From: Parabacteroides massiliensis
GTDB lineage: Bacteria > Bacteroidota > Bacteroidia > Bacteroidales > Tannerellaceae
Reading direction: 5' to 3'
Assembly (NCBI RefSeq): GCF_900155425.1
Contig: NZ_LT700192.1
Location: 272,215 to 336,214 of the forward strand
DNA: 64,000 nt
Each line of letters starts with the position of its first letter. Position 1 is the first letter of the stretch. The notes beneath the pieces were generated by a model, which saw only the letters and a list, made by a program, of their open reading frames with translations, ran no database searches and was not told the origin of the DNA. Position numbers and translations under genes: made by a program. Positions 53,694 through 61,816 of this stretch are shown in pieces.

Positions 53694-54089
53694 CTATTTG
53701 AAAGCTGATGCTCTGGCTTTGATAAATAGTCTGCCGTATAGATATCTCATTTTTACTCGCATGTTGTCGATGACCTCCGGATCCGTTATTTGTTCATTTA
53801 AGTCGGATGCGTTGAGTACTGCCATCAGCCTGGACAGCTCAATATAGTCCGGATCCGTCTCATAATGATTAATATACTCATAGACGAACTGGATGACGGG
53901 ATCTGGCATGTATGCTTGTTCCTCCGGCTTCAGTGTCCATTCAGTGTGTGAGACTCTATCAGATACGATAACCGGTGATACAGAGATACAGGTGAACAGC
54001 TTGCCGAAGCGCTCTTCACCCAGGTAAACTTTGTCGCCTATACGTAAATCGGATGCCGGTACGGGAATAAGGAAATCTGTATTTATCAT
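53694..54089 (-). CDS. Protein of unknown function, 131 residues
   Basis: The soluble protein reads MINTDFLIPVPASDLRIGDK and later YEYINHYETDPDYIELSRLM and DNMRVKMRYLYGRLFIKARA. No family recognised. The clean frame and normal codon use suggest a real gene. No partner on the same strand close by. Confidence 0.5.
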   Translation of the reverse strand: MINTDFLIPVPASDLRIGDKVYLGEERFGKLFTCISVSPVIVSDRVSHTEWTLKPEEQAYMPDPVIQFVYEYINHYETDPDYIELSRLMAVLNASDLNEQITDPEVIDNMRVKMRYLYGRLFIKARASAFK

Positions 54090-54369
54090 AATCTTTCGGT
54101 TTTTCAGTTTTTGTATAAAAGTACTAAATACTTTGCAATCATGGCCATAACCTCTTCATAGAAGCCGAATAATTACAAATAAATAACATTCATGAAAACA
54201 ATTGTATGTTTCTCGAATCTCGTTATTCGTGAATAGGCACCGCCTATCGGCATCAAGCCAAACTACACAGTCCCCTTCAATCAGAAAAGACCTGTCACAG
54301 AAAAATGACTAGATGTAACAACAATAACAACAGCAGCAGGAACATGTGTCTGATCTATTTCACGGGTAT

Positions 54370-54516
54370 CGTGAATTGATTGCAAATCAATTGGCTTGCC
54401 AAATATCTCTGAATAATGATGATGTGTTATGAAACACTATAAACAGCCAGAGTGTAAACGCAACCCATTTCTCGGTGACGTGAATTGATTGTAAAATCAA
54501 TTGGCCCAGCCAAATA
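54370..54516. repeat. Two direct repeats with an internal palindrome
   Basis: CGTGAATTGATTGCAAATCAATTGGC (54370-54395, continuing to GCCAAATA) recurs at 54479-54516 with two small changes. Each copy contains AATTGATT and AATCAATT as a palindrome. The wider gap 54090-54935 has no supported gene. The pair could be binding sites, or hairpin ends of a small non-autonomous element. Confidence 0.55.
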
Positions 54517-54935
54517 CCCCAAAAATACCTGCCAAATCCACAAACCGATAGCAATACCAACCAACATACAGCCAGCTGGACATGCCCAGATAAACGCAAA
54601 CCCAACCAAAATCATGCTCAACCTCACAAAAAACGCGCATCCACAATCCCAAGCCGCCCCAATGTCATATTCTCTAACACATCCAACCATCCCAACGGTT
54701 CGGCAATCCTTGACTCATGATCCCCCTTCAATTCCATTCCGATGTCCTGATGCAATGTGATTTCCTTATGATATGGCTTCCGGTCCTATTCAAAGGCATA
54801 TATTTATTCCATTATAAAGAAATGGCTGTATGTTCCGACCCTATACTTTGGGTAAAGTAGGAGGAGATTGTTTTCGACGGTGTCAGTCGGAGGTAGATGA
54901 TATGTCGGGATACAAGTGAACTACCGTTAAACTAA

Positions 54936-56174
54936 CTATTTAGCGGCTTCGGAGAAACCAATACCTCCTTTCTTTTCCTGCTTCTTCCTGCCATTGCTTT
55001 TTAGGACACGAGGTCGGTCATCCACAAGAGGACAGTCCACAGGCTTGACTTTCCCACGCTCCGTGGGTAGGGCTTTCAAGCCAAATTCCTTTATGTTGCA
55101 AGCTGCATTGAAGTCCCGGTCGTGGTGTGTACCACATTTGGGGCAAGTCCAACTGCGCTCGCTTAATTTCAATCCTTTATACACATGGCCGCATTTGCCA
55201 CAGGTCTTTGAGCTTGGGGCAAAGCGGCCTGTCTTAATGAGGTTTACGCCATACCAGCTGCATTTGTATTCAAGCAGCGTGAGGAACATCCCGAAAGACG
55301 CATCACCTACGGCTTGTGCCAAGTGATGGTTACGCTGCATTCCTTTCACATTCAAATCCTCCATGCAGATGGTACGCACTTGGCTGTCGTGCGTAAGCGC
55401 ATGGGTAATTTTGTGAAGGTTGTCCTTACGGCTGTTGGCTATGTATTCCTGCAACCTGGCCACTCTAATGCGAGCCTTGTTTCGGTTTGAAGAACCTTTC
55501 TGTTTGCGGCTCAACCGCTTTTGCAACAGTTTCAGGCGGCCAAGGCTTTTCTGCAAGTTCTTCGGGTTGTCAAACGTGCGTCCGTCAGAACATACGGCGA
55601 GCGATTTGATACCCAGATCAATCCCCAAAGCCGTATCAACCTGTACGCGGATTGGCGGGAGTACCTGAATGGCCGTATCAACCAATACAGATGCAAAGTA
55701 TTTGCCTGAAGGTGTCATACTGACGGTAACGGTCTTTACCGTCCCTTTGAAGTTACGATGCAGTACGGCAGGAATATCTTTCGCCTTTGGGATTGTGATT
55801 GTTTCTTTCTTAAAATCCACACGGCAATGCTGTGGACAAAGGAAGCTCTGCCTATCCTTACGGGATTTGAAGCGTGGAAAGCCGACCGCCTTGGTATTAC
55901 GGAAAAAGTTGGTGTAGGCGGTATCGAGATTGCGCAAAGCACTCTGCAAGGATTGTGAGTTTACTTCCGAGAGCCATTCATGCTCCGCTTTCAGCTCACT
56001 CTTCATCAGATTGGTCAGATATACGTTGCCGAGCGTTTCCTTCCGCTCCTTGTATGCCGTTATTTTCATATTCAACGCCCAATTATAGACAAAACGACAA
56101 CAGCCAAAAGTCTTTGCAAACAAAACCTTTTGCTCATCTGTCGGATAGATTCTATACTTGTAGGCTCGTAACAT
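54936..56174 (-). CDS. tnpB: TnpB RNA-guided nuclease (IS200/IS605 family)
   Basis: The 412-residue protein has the OrfB helix-turn-helix start (LRAYKYRIYPTDEQKVLFAK), then RuvC motifs: GIDLGIKSLAVC (Asp), TICMEDLNVKGM (Glu), and DRDFNAACNIKEFG (Asp). A zinc ribbon (CGKCGHVYKG, then CPKCGTHHD) lies between the last two. All catalytic residues are kept. TnpB uses an omega RNA from the right end to cut DNA at the donor site and retain the element. That RNA should extend from the 3' end of this gene towards 54850. The divergent tnpA is amber-interrupted, so the nuclease may outlast transposition. Confidence 0.9.
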   Translation of the reverse strand: MLRAYKYRIYPTDEQKVLFAKTFGCCRFVYNWALNMKITAYKERKETLGNVYLTNLMKSELKAEHEWLSEVNSQSLQSALRNLDTAYTNFFRNTKAVGFPRFKSRKDRQSFLCPQHCRVDFKKETITIPKAKDIPAVLHRNFKGTVKTVTVSMTPSGKYFASVLVDTAIQVLPPIRVQVDTALGIDLGIKSLAVCSDGRTFDNPKNLQKSLGRLKLLQKRLSRKQKGSSNRNKARIRVARLQEYIANSRKDNLHKITHALTHDSQVRTICMEDLNVKGMQRNHHLAQAVGDASFGMFLTLLEYKCSWYGVNLIKTGRFAPSSKTCGKCGHVYKGLKLSERSWTCPKCGTHHDRDFNAACNIKEFGLKALPTERGKVKPVDCPLVDDRPRVLKSNGRKKQEKKGGIGFSEAAK

Positions 56175-56204
56175 ACTGCAAATCTAACGATTTCAAACGA
56201 AACA

Positions 56205-56612
56205 ATGATACAGAAAGAATACATTTCAAAGGACCACTCGAAATTTCTCATCAAGTACCACATGATACCGGTATGCAAATACAGAAAGAAGTTACTAATT
56301 GGAGCAGTGGAATATGACATGAAGCAAATCATGCAGAAGATATCAAACTTTTCCTATTTTGATATTGAGGTCATGGAAACAGACAAAGACCATATACACA
56401 TGATGATATGCGGTGAACCAAAACTATCTCCGCTGCAAATTGTAAGAAGACTCAAGTAGATGTCAACAACCGCCATTTGTAAGAAGCATGAAAATTACCT
56501 TAGACATATATTTTACAGGGAAAACACATTTTGGACAGATGGTTACTTTGTGTCATCAGTCCAAAATGTCAGTCAGAAAACTATCAAGAAGTACATTGAA
56601 AACCAAGGATAG
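56205..56612 (+). pseudogene. tnpA: TnpA Y1 (HUH) transposase with internal amber codon
   Basis: The frame starts MIQKEYISKDHSKFLIKYHM and holds the HUH motif KDHIHMMICGEPK. At 56457-56459 a TAG follows IVRRLK, where relatives have a codon such as Gln, and the frame continues as MSTTAICKKHENYLRHIFYR to YIENQG (with the catalytic Tyr region). Total would be 135 residues. One base change would restore it. Confidence 0.85.
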
Positions 56613-56729
56613 CTGCGCTATACCGCATTTTTCATCCCCTAAACTGAAGATTTAGGAGTTTTAAAATGCGAAGTTCTATAAGGGAAGAATGAATCCCCCT
56701 TTCTTATTTGTAACCTTAATGTTGTAGTC

Positions 56730-57017
56730 TTAGTCGAGTTCGAGTTTCGAAATAGTCTTGACAAATTCCTTGGCCGGTTTGAAAGCCGGTATTTTGTGTG
56801 CGGGAATGATAATGGTTGTGTTCTTGGATATATTGCGTGCTGTTTTGGTTTTTCTCTCCTTACAGATGAATGAACCGAAGCCGCGCAGATAAACATTTTC
56901 ATCCTTTGCTAGTGATTCTTTGACGATTTCCATGAATGATTCAACCACGGCCATTGAGGCTTGTTTGTCAACTCCAGTGCTTTCGCTGATAGACTTTACA
57001 ATTTCTGCTTTTGTCAT
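56730..57017 (-). CDS. HU-family DNA-binding protein
   Basis: The 95-residue protein has the HU fold: MTKAEIVKSISESTGVDKQA, ESFMEIVKESLAKDENVYLR, GFGSFICKERKTKTARNISK and PAHKIPAFKPAKEF. It bends DNA as a dimer. Its start faces the DprA-like gene, and the spacer between them (57018-57146) should carry both promoters. Carried by mobile DNA, it may be an accessory HU copy. Confidence 0.9.
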   Translation of the reverse strand: MTKAEIVKSISESTGVDKQASMAVVESFMEIVKESLAKDENVYLRGFGSFICKERKTKTARNISKNTTIIIPAHKIPAFKPAKEFVKTISKLELD

Positions 57018-57146
57018 ATAAAATATAATTTATCGTTATTCTATAACAAAGTTACGTTCAATGTGTTAAATGAGCAAATTATCTTTTGGATAATTCTTGT
57101 TTTTAGATTTATTTTGCATGAGAGAATAAAACCAAAGGACATAGCT

Positions 57147-58070
57147 ATGAAAATGAATATCAAACAGCAATATTTATTGAGGTTGTTGGGTTTGGAGAAA
57201 AAAGGCGCCTTGACAGACTTTGAGGCATTTGCCTTGAAGGGGAATCTTGATTTCAGGAAAGCTTCAGCCGTGGCAGATATGCTTGTCTGGTATAGCAAGG
57301 AAGCCGGAATCCCCAAGCTGGCGAAAGTGACCCGGAAGAGAGTGATGGATGCTGCGGAAGATGTCAAGACTGCATTTGATATGCTGGATATGTTGGAGTG
57401 CGGTTGTGTGAGTCCTTTTGACAAGGTGTATCCAAATGGTTTCTTTTCGCTTTTGGATATCAAGCATCATGTTATCCATCCCCCGTATCTGTTTTGTAAG
57501 GGTAATGTGGATTTGCTGCTAAAGATCCGCCTCTCTATGGTAGTCTCTCAGGCATTCTCTGAAAATGACGAAAGTCTGACAGAAGGTATTATACAGGGGC
57601 TGAAAGATATCGGAGCGTTACCTCTGATACCTGTAACTAACTTTATGTGCAGGAAGCTGGTACGGCATTGTATGAACTGTGGTATCATTCCTGTATTGTT
57701 GTTGCCAGGCGGTCTGGACGGATTTCTGCTGGATGCCGACAATCCCTATGCGGACATACTATGTGATGTCATGGAAGCGGACGGGTTGCTTGTGACAGTC
57801 AATCCTCCCGGTGTCAAGCAGTCCAAGCCAGTCGTGATTAAGACATTGCTTCATGTTGCCGGGTTTTCCCCGAATGTGATTACCTATTATACGTTGTCTG
57901 AAGGTCAGTCCGACACGATGTTTGAGTCCGCTATTGCCAACAAGATGCAGGTATTTGTGCCGGACAATTTGGTTAGCTCCGGAACATGTCTGAGTCAAAA
58001 TCCTGTAAGTAAGAGGAAAGATGTCGTTTATTTAAAGCAAGGGTTTAAGATATGTGGATTGTTGCGATAA
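57147..58070 (+). CDS. DprA/SMF-like Rossmann protein
   Basis: I choose ATG 57147 (MKMNIKQQYLLRLLGLEKKG), since an earlier start overlaps the HU gene. The 307-residue protein shows VIHPPYLFCKGNVDLL (about 109-124), IIPVLLLPGGLDGFLLDADN (about 190-209) and ADGLLVTVNPPG, matching the DprA layout of GDP, VL.GGLD..YP..N and SE.PPG motifs, but the usual GSR and NR(I)I motifs are weak. Housekeeping DprA loads RecA on single strands. This copy overlaps the ComF-like gene by 19 bp. DprA-like proteins with phosphoribosyltransferases occur in mobile conflict systems; role here unproven. Confidence 0.7.
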   Translation: MKMNIKQQYLLRLLGLEKKGALTDFEAFALKGNLDFRKASAVADMLVWYSKEAGIPKLAKVTRKRVMDAAEDVKTAFDMLDMLECGCVSPFDKVYPNGFFSLLDIKHHVIHPPYLFCKGNVDLLLKIRLSMVVSQAFSENDESLTEGIIQGLKDIGALPLIPVTNFMCRKLVRHCMNCGIIPVLLLPGGLDGFLLDADNPYADILCDVMEADGLLVTVNPPGVKQSKPVVIKTLLHVAGFSPNVITYYTLSEGQSDTMFESAIANKMQVFVPDNLVSSGTCLSQNPVSKRKDVVYLKQGFKICGLLR

Positions 58071-58876
58071 CAGGATTCTGCTTCGGAATTGCGTTCGCCG
58101 GAGTTGTGTACCGTTTGCGGATGTGGAATAATGCGGGCAAGGAACTTCGTGCCCGGAAGGCTCTTGAGAAGGCTGTGCGTTGGATTTTTGAGCGTCGAAC
58201 GCTCAAAAATGAGTCGCTTGACGCCTTGTTGCTGGAGTCGGTCGCTTGTGGTTGTCATTTGGATGACCTTCTTGAGCGTCGTATTGCGTTGTTCACTACC
58301 GAGTGCTGTTATCCTCCGGGAAAACCCTTTCATCTGTTTGGCATTACGATGGCTTATTTGTATCCCTATCTGCCCAAGGATCGTCAGCTGTTGGAGGAAG
58401 ATCGAATGATAGGAGAGAAGCTGTATAATTTTAAAAGAGGTGAGTATGTGCCCGGTTTGGAAAATGAAATTTGTGCGTTGTTTGAGCGGCTCGGCCTTGA
58501 AAAGGGTGGTTACACGCTGTTGTGTATGCCGGCGAGTAATTGGGAACGGACAGAGATCCGTTACCGGCGATTGAGCAGTGATTTGAGCACACGTATGAAC
58601 TGGACCGATGGGTTTGGTACGTTGATCCCAGTCTCGCGGGAACCCGTTCATCTCACCGGCAGACGCCGTCCCATGGGAACGGAAGACTTTATGCTTGACA
58701 AACGTATGCTGAAGGGGAAAAAGATTGTCCTGTTGGATGACCTGCTTACTACCGGAATGACCGTTCTGAGTGTTGCCTCCCTGCTTCGTGATGCCGGCCT
58801 GACACCGGTAGCCGCCGTCTTTGTCGGAAGGACAATTGAAAAGGCCGTCAGATGGCAAGATCTGGCGGCCCGGTGA
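58052..58876 (+). CDS. ComF-like phosphoribosyltransferase
   Basis: The 274-residue protein has a hydrophobic start (WIVAITGFCFGIAFAGVVY, about 2-20) and, after residue 160, a type I PRTase domain with RYRRLSSDLSTRMN and the PRPP loop KIVLLDDLLTTGMTVLSVAS (about 226-245). ComF homologues act in competence. No zinc finger is seen at the N terminus, unlike standard ComF. It overlaps the DprA-like gene by 19 bp, so they are translated together. The pair on mobile DNA suggests a DNA-uptake-like or defence role. Confidence 0.75.
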   Translation: MWIVAITGFCFGIAFAGVVYRLRMWNNAGKELRARKALEKAVRWIFERRTLKNESLDALLLESVACGCHLDDLLERRIALFTTECCYPPGKPFHLFGITMAYLYPYLPKDRQLLEEDRMIGEKLYNFKRGEYVPGLENEICALFERLGLEKGGYTLLCMPASNWERTEIRYRRLSSDLSTRMNWTDGFGTLIPVSREPVHLTGRRRPMGTEDFMLDKRMLKGKKIVLLDDLLTTGMTVLSVASLLRDAGLTPVAAVFVGRTIEKAVRWQDLAAR

Positions 58877-58934
58877 ACAAAAGAAAGATTTTAGAATGAA
58901 ATATGTCTGCTGATTTCCAAACAGATAGAATCTG

Positions 58935-60233
58935 TTATTTAACGTATGGCTTTAGCTGCTTTTCCGCATAGTTCTTGAGCCATTGTGTGTAGGTGTTGTC
59001 CTCCATGGGGAGCCATTCACCTTCGATTCTATGCAGTGTCCCGTCCGGGGCAAAGGAATCCTTTCCTGAATACACCACCTTGTGTAAGGTCATGTTGTCC
59101 GGATTGTAAATGGCGTAAACCCGTTCGACGCAATCCCGGCATTCAGCACCGTAAGAGAAATTCCGGTAGCAGAGGATGATATACGTTGTCTCTCCGATTC
59201 GTTGTTTGTCCACGACGTCTATGGAATGCGAACGCAGATTAGTGTTGCCGTCGCAGGTAAATGTCAGGTATTTCATCGCGTTGATGTCCTTCAGGTGCAT
59301 CAGTACCATAAATGTGCCGTTTGCGTCCACCTGTTGATCGTCATTCATACAGTTCGCCACGCAGATAATTTGGTCGTTTCCCCTTGCTGAATTCGAGAAA
59401 GGGAAAACCTCCAGTATCTTCTTGCCAGGTAGCTGTGCACTTGCAATCTGTTTGGCTTGTGATACTGTGAATACGGGTAGGTTGAACTGCTCGATCCGCA
59501 CCTTCGCATCCGGAACATATTTGGAGTTCGGGTATTTCTTCACATACTCCTGCAGCTGGACGATGTTTTCGCCAATTGATTCATATGCCAGCCTGTCGCG
59601 GATGTCCTTTACCTCATTGGTGTATTTCCCGGTCGGGTACCGTTCGAGGAACTTCTCACAGTTATACACGTCTAGCTCGTCCTGCAGGGCAGTGTATGCG
59701 GCTTCGCGTCGTAGGGTCTCTGCTTTCTGCCGGAGGTTGTCATTCTTTATTTCCCGGATAAAGCTGTCAAGAGACTGCAGGGTGTTCTCTTTGGCAGCAT
59801 CATCATACATGCAGTGCTCGATACGTTCCAGTATTTTGCTGATAGACAATCCAAAATCAAACAGATAAGCATCGGCTTCTGTCAGTCTTTCTCCTCTGGA
59901 GGTAATCTTCAGAAGGTTACGGTATGCAGTGGTAGGGCTGTATTCACCGGTTGATGTTTGTGTACGCAGATAGCAGTCGGCAAGTTCATACACTGGATAT
60001 AATTCCCAGTGATCCTTTTGGCTTATTTCCTTCATTAGGTTTTTTGCCTTAAGGAAATCTCCATCTTCCACCGCTTTGTATACCTTGTTTATCTTACCTT
60101 TGAACGGAGTAGAATCATGCACTTTATCGGCTATGTCTATCATTCCCATATGAGCGTTTGAAATATTGCTGTGGGCGAATAAGGAATCGGATAGCAAAAG
60201 TGCCATGCTAAGGATTTGGTATTTCTTTTTCAT
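58935..60233 (-). CDS. Exported protein of unknown function with helical repeats
   Basis: The 432-residue protein starts with a signal peptide (MKKKYQILSMALLLSDSLFA). The middle is helical (VYKAVEDGDFLKAKNLMKEI, then EKFLERYPTGKYTNEVKDIR and VKKYPNSKYVPDAKVRIEQF, TPR-like repeats). The C-terminal half is beta-rich (YNPDNMTLHKVVYSGKDSFA). No named family. It lies downstream of the second HU gene with a terminator between. Confidence 0.6.
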   Translation of the reverse strand: MKKKYQILSMALLLSDSLFAHSNISNAHMGMIDIADKVHDSTPFKGKINKVYKAVEDGDFLKAKNLMKEISQKDHWELYPVYELADCYLRTQTSTGEYSPTTAYRNLLKITSRGERLTEADAYLFDFGLSISKILERIEHCMYDDAAKENTLQSLDSFIREIKNDNLRQKAETLRREAAYTALQDELDVYNCEKFLERYPTGKYTNEVKDIRDRLAYESIGENIVQLQEYVKKYPNSKYVPDAKVRIEQFNLPVFTVSQAKQIASAQLPGKKILEVFPFSNSARGNDQIICVANCMNDDQQVDANGTFMVLMHLKDINAMKYLTFTCDGNTNLRSHSIDVVDKQRIGETTYIILCYRNFSYGAECRDCVERVYAIYNPDNMTLHKVVYSGKDSFAPDGTLHRIEGEWLPMEDNTYTQWLKNYAEKQLKPYVK

Positions 60234-60244
60234 ACATGTCCATT

Positions 60245-60285
60245 TTAAAAAACCATATAGCCACTATGAATGCAGCTATATGGTT
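60245..60285 (-). terminator. Terminator after the second HU gene
   Basis: AACCATATAGC (60251-60261) and GCTATATGGTT (60275-60285) form a perfect 11-bp stem. On the minus strand TTTTTAAAA follows. It separates the HU gene from the exported-protein gene. Confidence 0.8.
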
Positions 60286-60394
60286 ACAAAATTAAAAATC
60301 TACTATTATGAAATGGATGGGTTTCCACAGTCGGTTTCAGCTTAAGCTGATGAACATTGAAAGTCATCCTTCCGGAAAAAGGCGAAGCCAGTTC

Positions 60395-60661
60395 TTAGAA
60401 CCAAGCGTCTTTGCTTGCTTTGAACTTAACAACTTTGCATTCCGGGATTTCAACCTTTTCTTTTGTTGCAAGGTTAATACCTGTACGGGCTTTACGCACG
60501 CTCGGAGCGAATGTTCCGAATCCATGCAATGTGATTCTGTCTTCTTGCTCCACTACAGATTGTTTGATAAGATCAAGTGTTGCTTCCAAGGCATTTTGTG
60601 CCTGTTCGTTTGTAATACCAGCTTTTTGGGCGATGCCCTTAATTAAATCCGCTTTTTTCAT
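60395..60661 (-). CDS. HU-family DNA-binding protein, second copy
   Basis: The 88-residue protein is a canonical HU: MKKADLIKGIAQKAGITNEQ, ALEATLDLIKQSVVEQEDRI, LHGFGTFAPSVRKARTGINL and PECKVVKFKASKDAW. It is shorter than and clearly different from the copy at 56730. It could be a chromosomal HU marking the end of the island. Confidence 0.9.
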   Translation of the reverse strand: MKKADLIKGIAQKAGITNEQAQNALEATLDLIKQSVVEQEDRITLHGFGTFAPSVRKARTGINLATKEKVEIPECKVVKFKASKDAWF

Positions 60662-60805
60662 ATTTTATATTTGGTTAATGATTATGTACTTGCAAAAATA
60701 GGTTATTATTTTTAAAATCAAAACATAACAGTCTAAAATCTACTGGATTAGAACGTACTTTAACATTCGTGATAACAAATGGTTGCCATATAGTAACAGG
60801 TTCAA

Positions 60806-61270
60806 TTATTTCAGGTAATGAATGTCATGCACACTTGCCTTGGTAAGGTCAAAGGAATGGATGACTCCACTTAATCCGCGGACCGCGTGGAGTTTATATC
60901 CGTAATAATATACTCCTTGTGATGCGCAGTATCCGATTGACGGTGCTTTCTCAAAATTCTTCTTCCCCATACTACAATGCTTGGAACGGGAAAAACGGCA
61001 TACTTCTATCGGCTTAGAGTCAATGCAGAAACAATCTTCGTCTCCGTCGATTTCTTTGGCCATTCTTTCACGGATTGTATTGCATAGGGATGAAGTGATT
61101 TTACGCCTGTCATTGTATAGTCTGCGGGATATAAGATTGGGAATCTCAAACTTATGTTCCTGCAACTTTGCAAACAACAATGACTCACTGTCAATGCCAA
61201 CAGCTTCCGATGTCATATTCAATGCCACCATTTCAGGTCTGAGAATCTTGGAACCACCCCTCTTCTTGGC
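60806..61270 (-). pseudogene. IS982-type transposase remnant
   Basis: The frame contains KKRGGSKILRPEMVALNMTS, NLISRRLYNDRRKITSSLCN, CFCIDSKPIEVCRFSRSKHC (first Asp) and GYCASQGVYYYGYKLHAV, then ends at a stop after HDIHYLK. Both ends are missing; a full enzyme has about 290 residues. No terminal repeats were found. It differs from the intact IS at 41158. Confidence 0.8.
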
Positions 61271-61623
61271 ACATTACCTAATTCATTGACTAAATTACCG
61301 GCTACTTGCTTGCATATGTTTAGAAATTTTGCGAATATTGCGTATAATATTTGTCTATTAAAAGTTTGGTAACCTTTAATTTTCTAAATACCAGAAGTAT
61401 GCACAACTTTTTATACATGAATATTTTATCAATTTAATTCCGCCAACGGGTTAGTGTTAGCATTCCGATAGCGGATATGAGTATTGTTCGGTTCATAATA
61501 ATTGTTGTTCTTAGTTCGACAAAGCCATAAAAAATACGTGTATTATGAAAAATATGATGTTTTTATTATGTTGCTGTTCTTACTTTAAGTTGTCATTTGC
61601 ATAAATTTTAATACTAAAAAGAG
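61271..61623. other. Spacer before the GG-leader peptide gene, no gene recognised
   Basis: AT-rich DNA without open frames of note. It must contain the promoter of the peptide/surface-protein operon; I could not identify a convincing TAnnTTTG box. Confidence 0.4.
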
Positions 61624-61776
61624 ATGAGTAAATTAAAAAAGTTATCTAAATCAGAGATGAATGTCATAATTGGTGGCGAAAGTAATCACAGTAGAAGCGG
61701 TGGTAAATGGGTGTATGATTCAAATACAGGTAAATGGTATTGGGGCGAGGTTTGTGATTCGATTGAATCTAAATGA
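61624..61776 (+). CDS. Double-glycine-leader peptide (bacteriocin/natural-product precursor type)
   Basis: The 50-residue peptide starts MSKLKKLSKSEMNVIIGG, the classic Bacteroidetes leader (LKKLSK.EM..I.GG) that is cut after Gly-Gly by peptidase-containing ABC exporters. The 32-residue core (ESNHSRSGGKWVYDSNTGKW and on) is rich in Ser, Trp and Tyr with one Cys. No exporter or modifying enzyme is visible in the window. It lies 40 bp upstream of the S74 surface-protein gene. It was too short for routine gene calling but the leader and start are clear. Confidence 0.75.
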   Translation: MSKLKKLSKSEMNVIIGGESNHSRSGGKWVYDSNTGKWYWGEVCDSIESK

Positions 61777-61816
61777 TATAATGACAAAGAGAGTGTTAAT
61801 ATTAATTAGGAAAGTT

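Larger units (their letters stand above)
54936..56612. mobile_element. IS605-type element, coding extent
   Basis: Divergent tnpA (+) and tnpB (-) starts lie 30 bp apart, the IS605 arrangement. The outer ends, expected past 56612 and below 54936, lack terminal inverted repeats by nature and were not fixed here. Confidence 0.75.

Noticed and set aside
54370-54516. CRISPR mini-array from the two direct repeats
   Set aside because: Two repeats with one spacer of about 73 bp, internal palindrome and no cas genes. Not a CRISPR array.
54387-54760. Overlapping short frames on both strands in the repeat gap
   Set aside because: They span the palindromic repeats in several frames and have no shared features with real genes.
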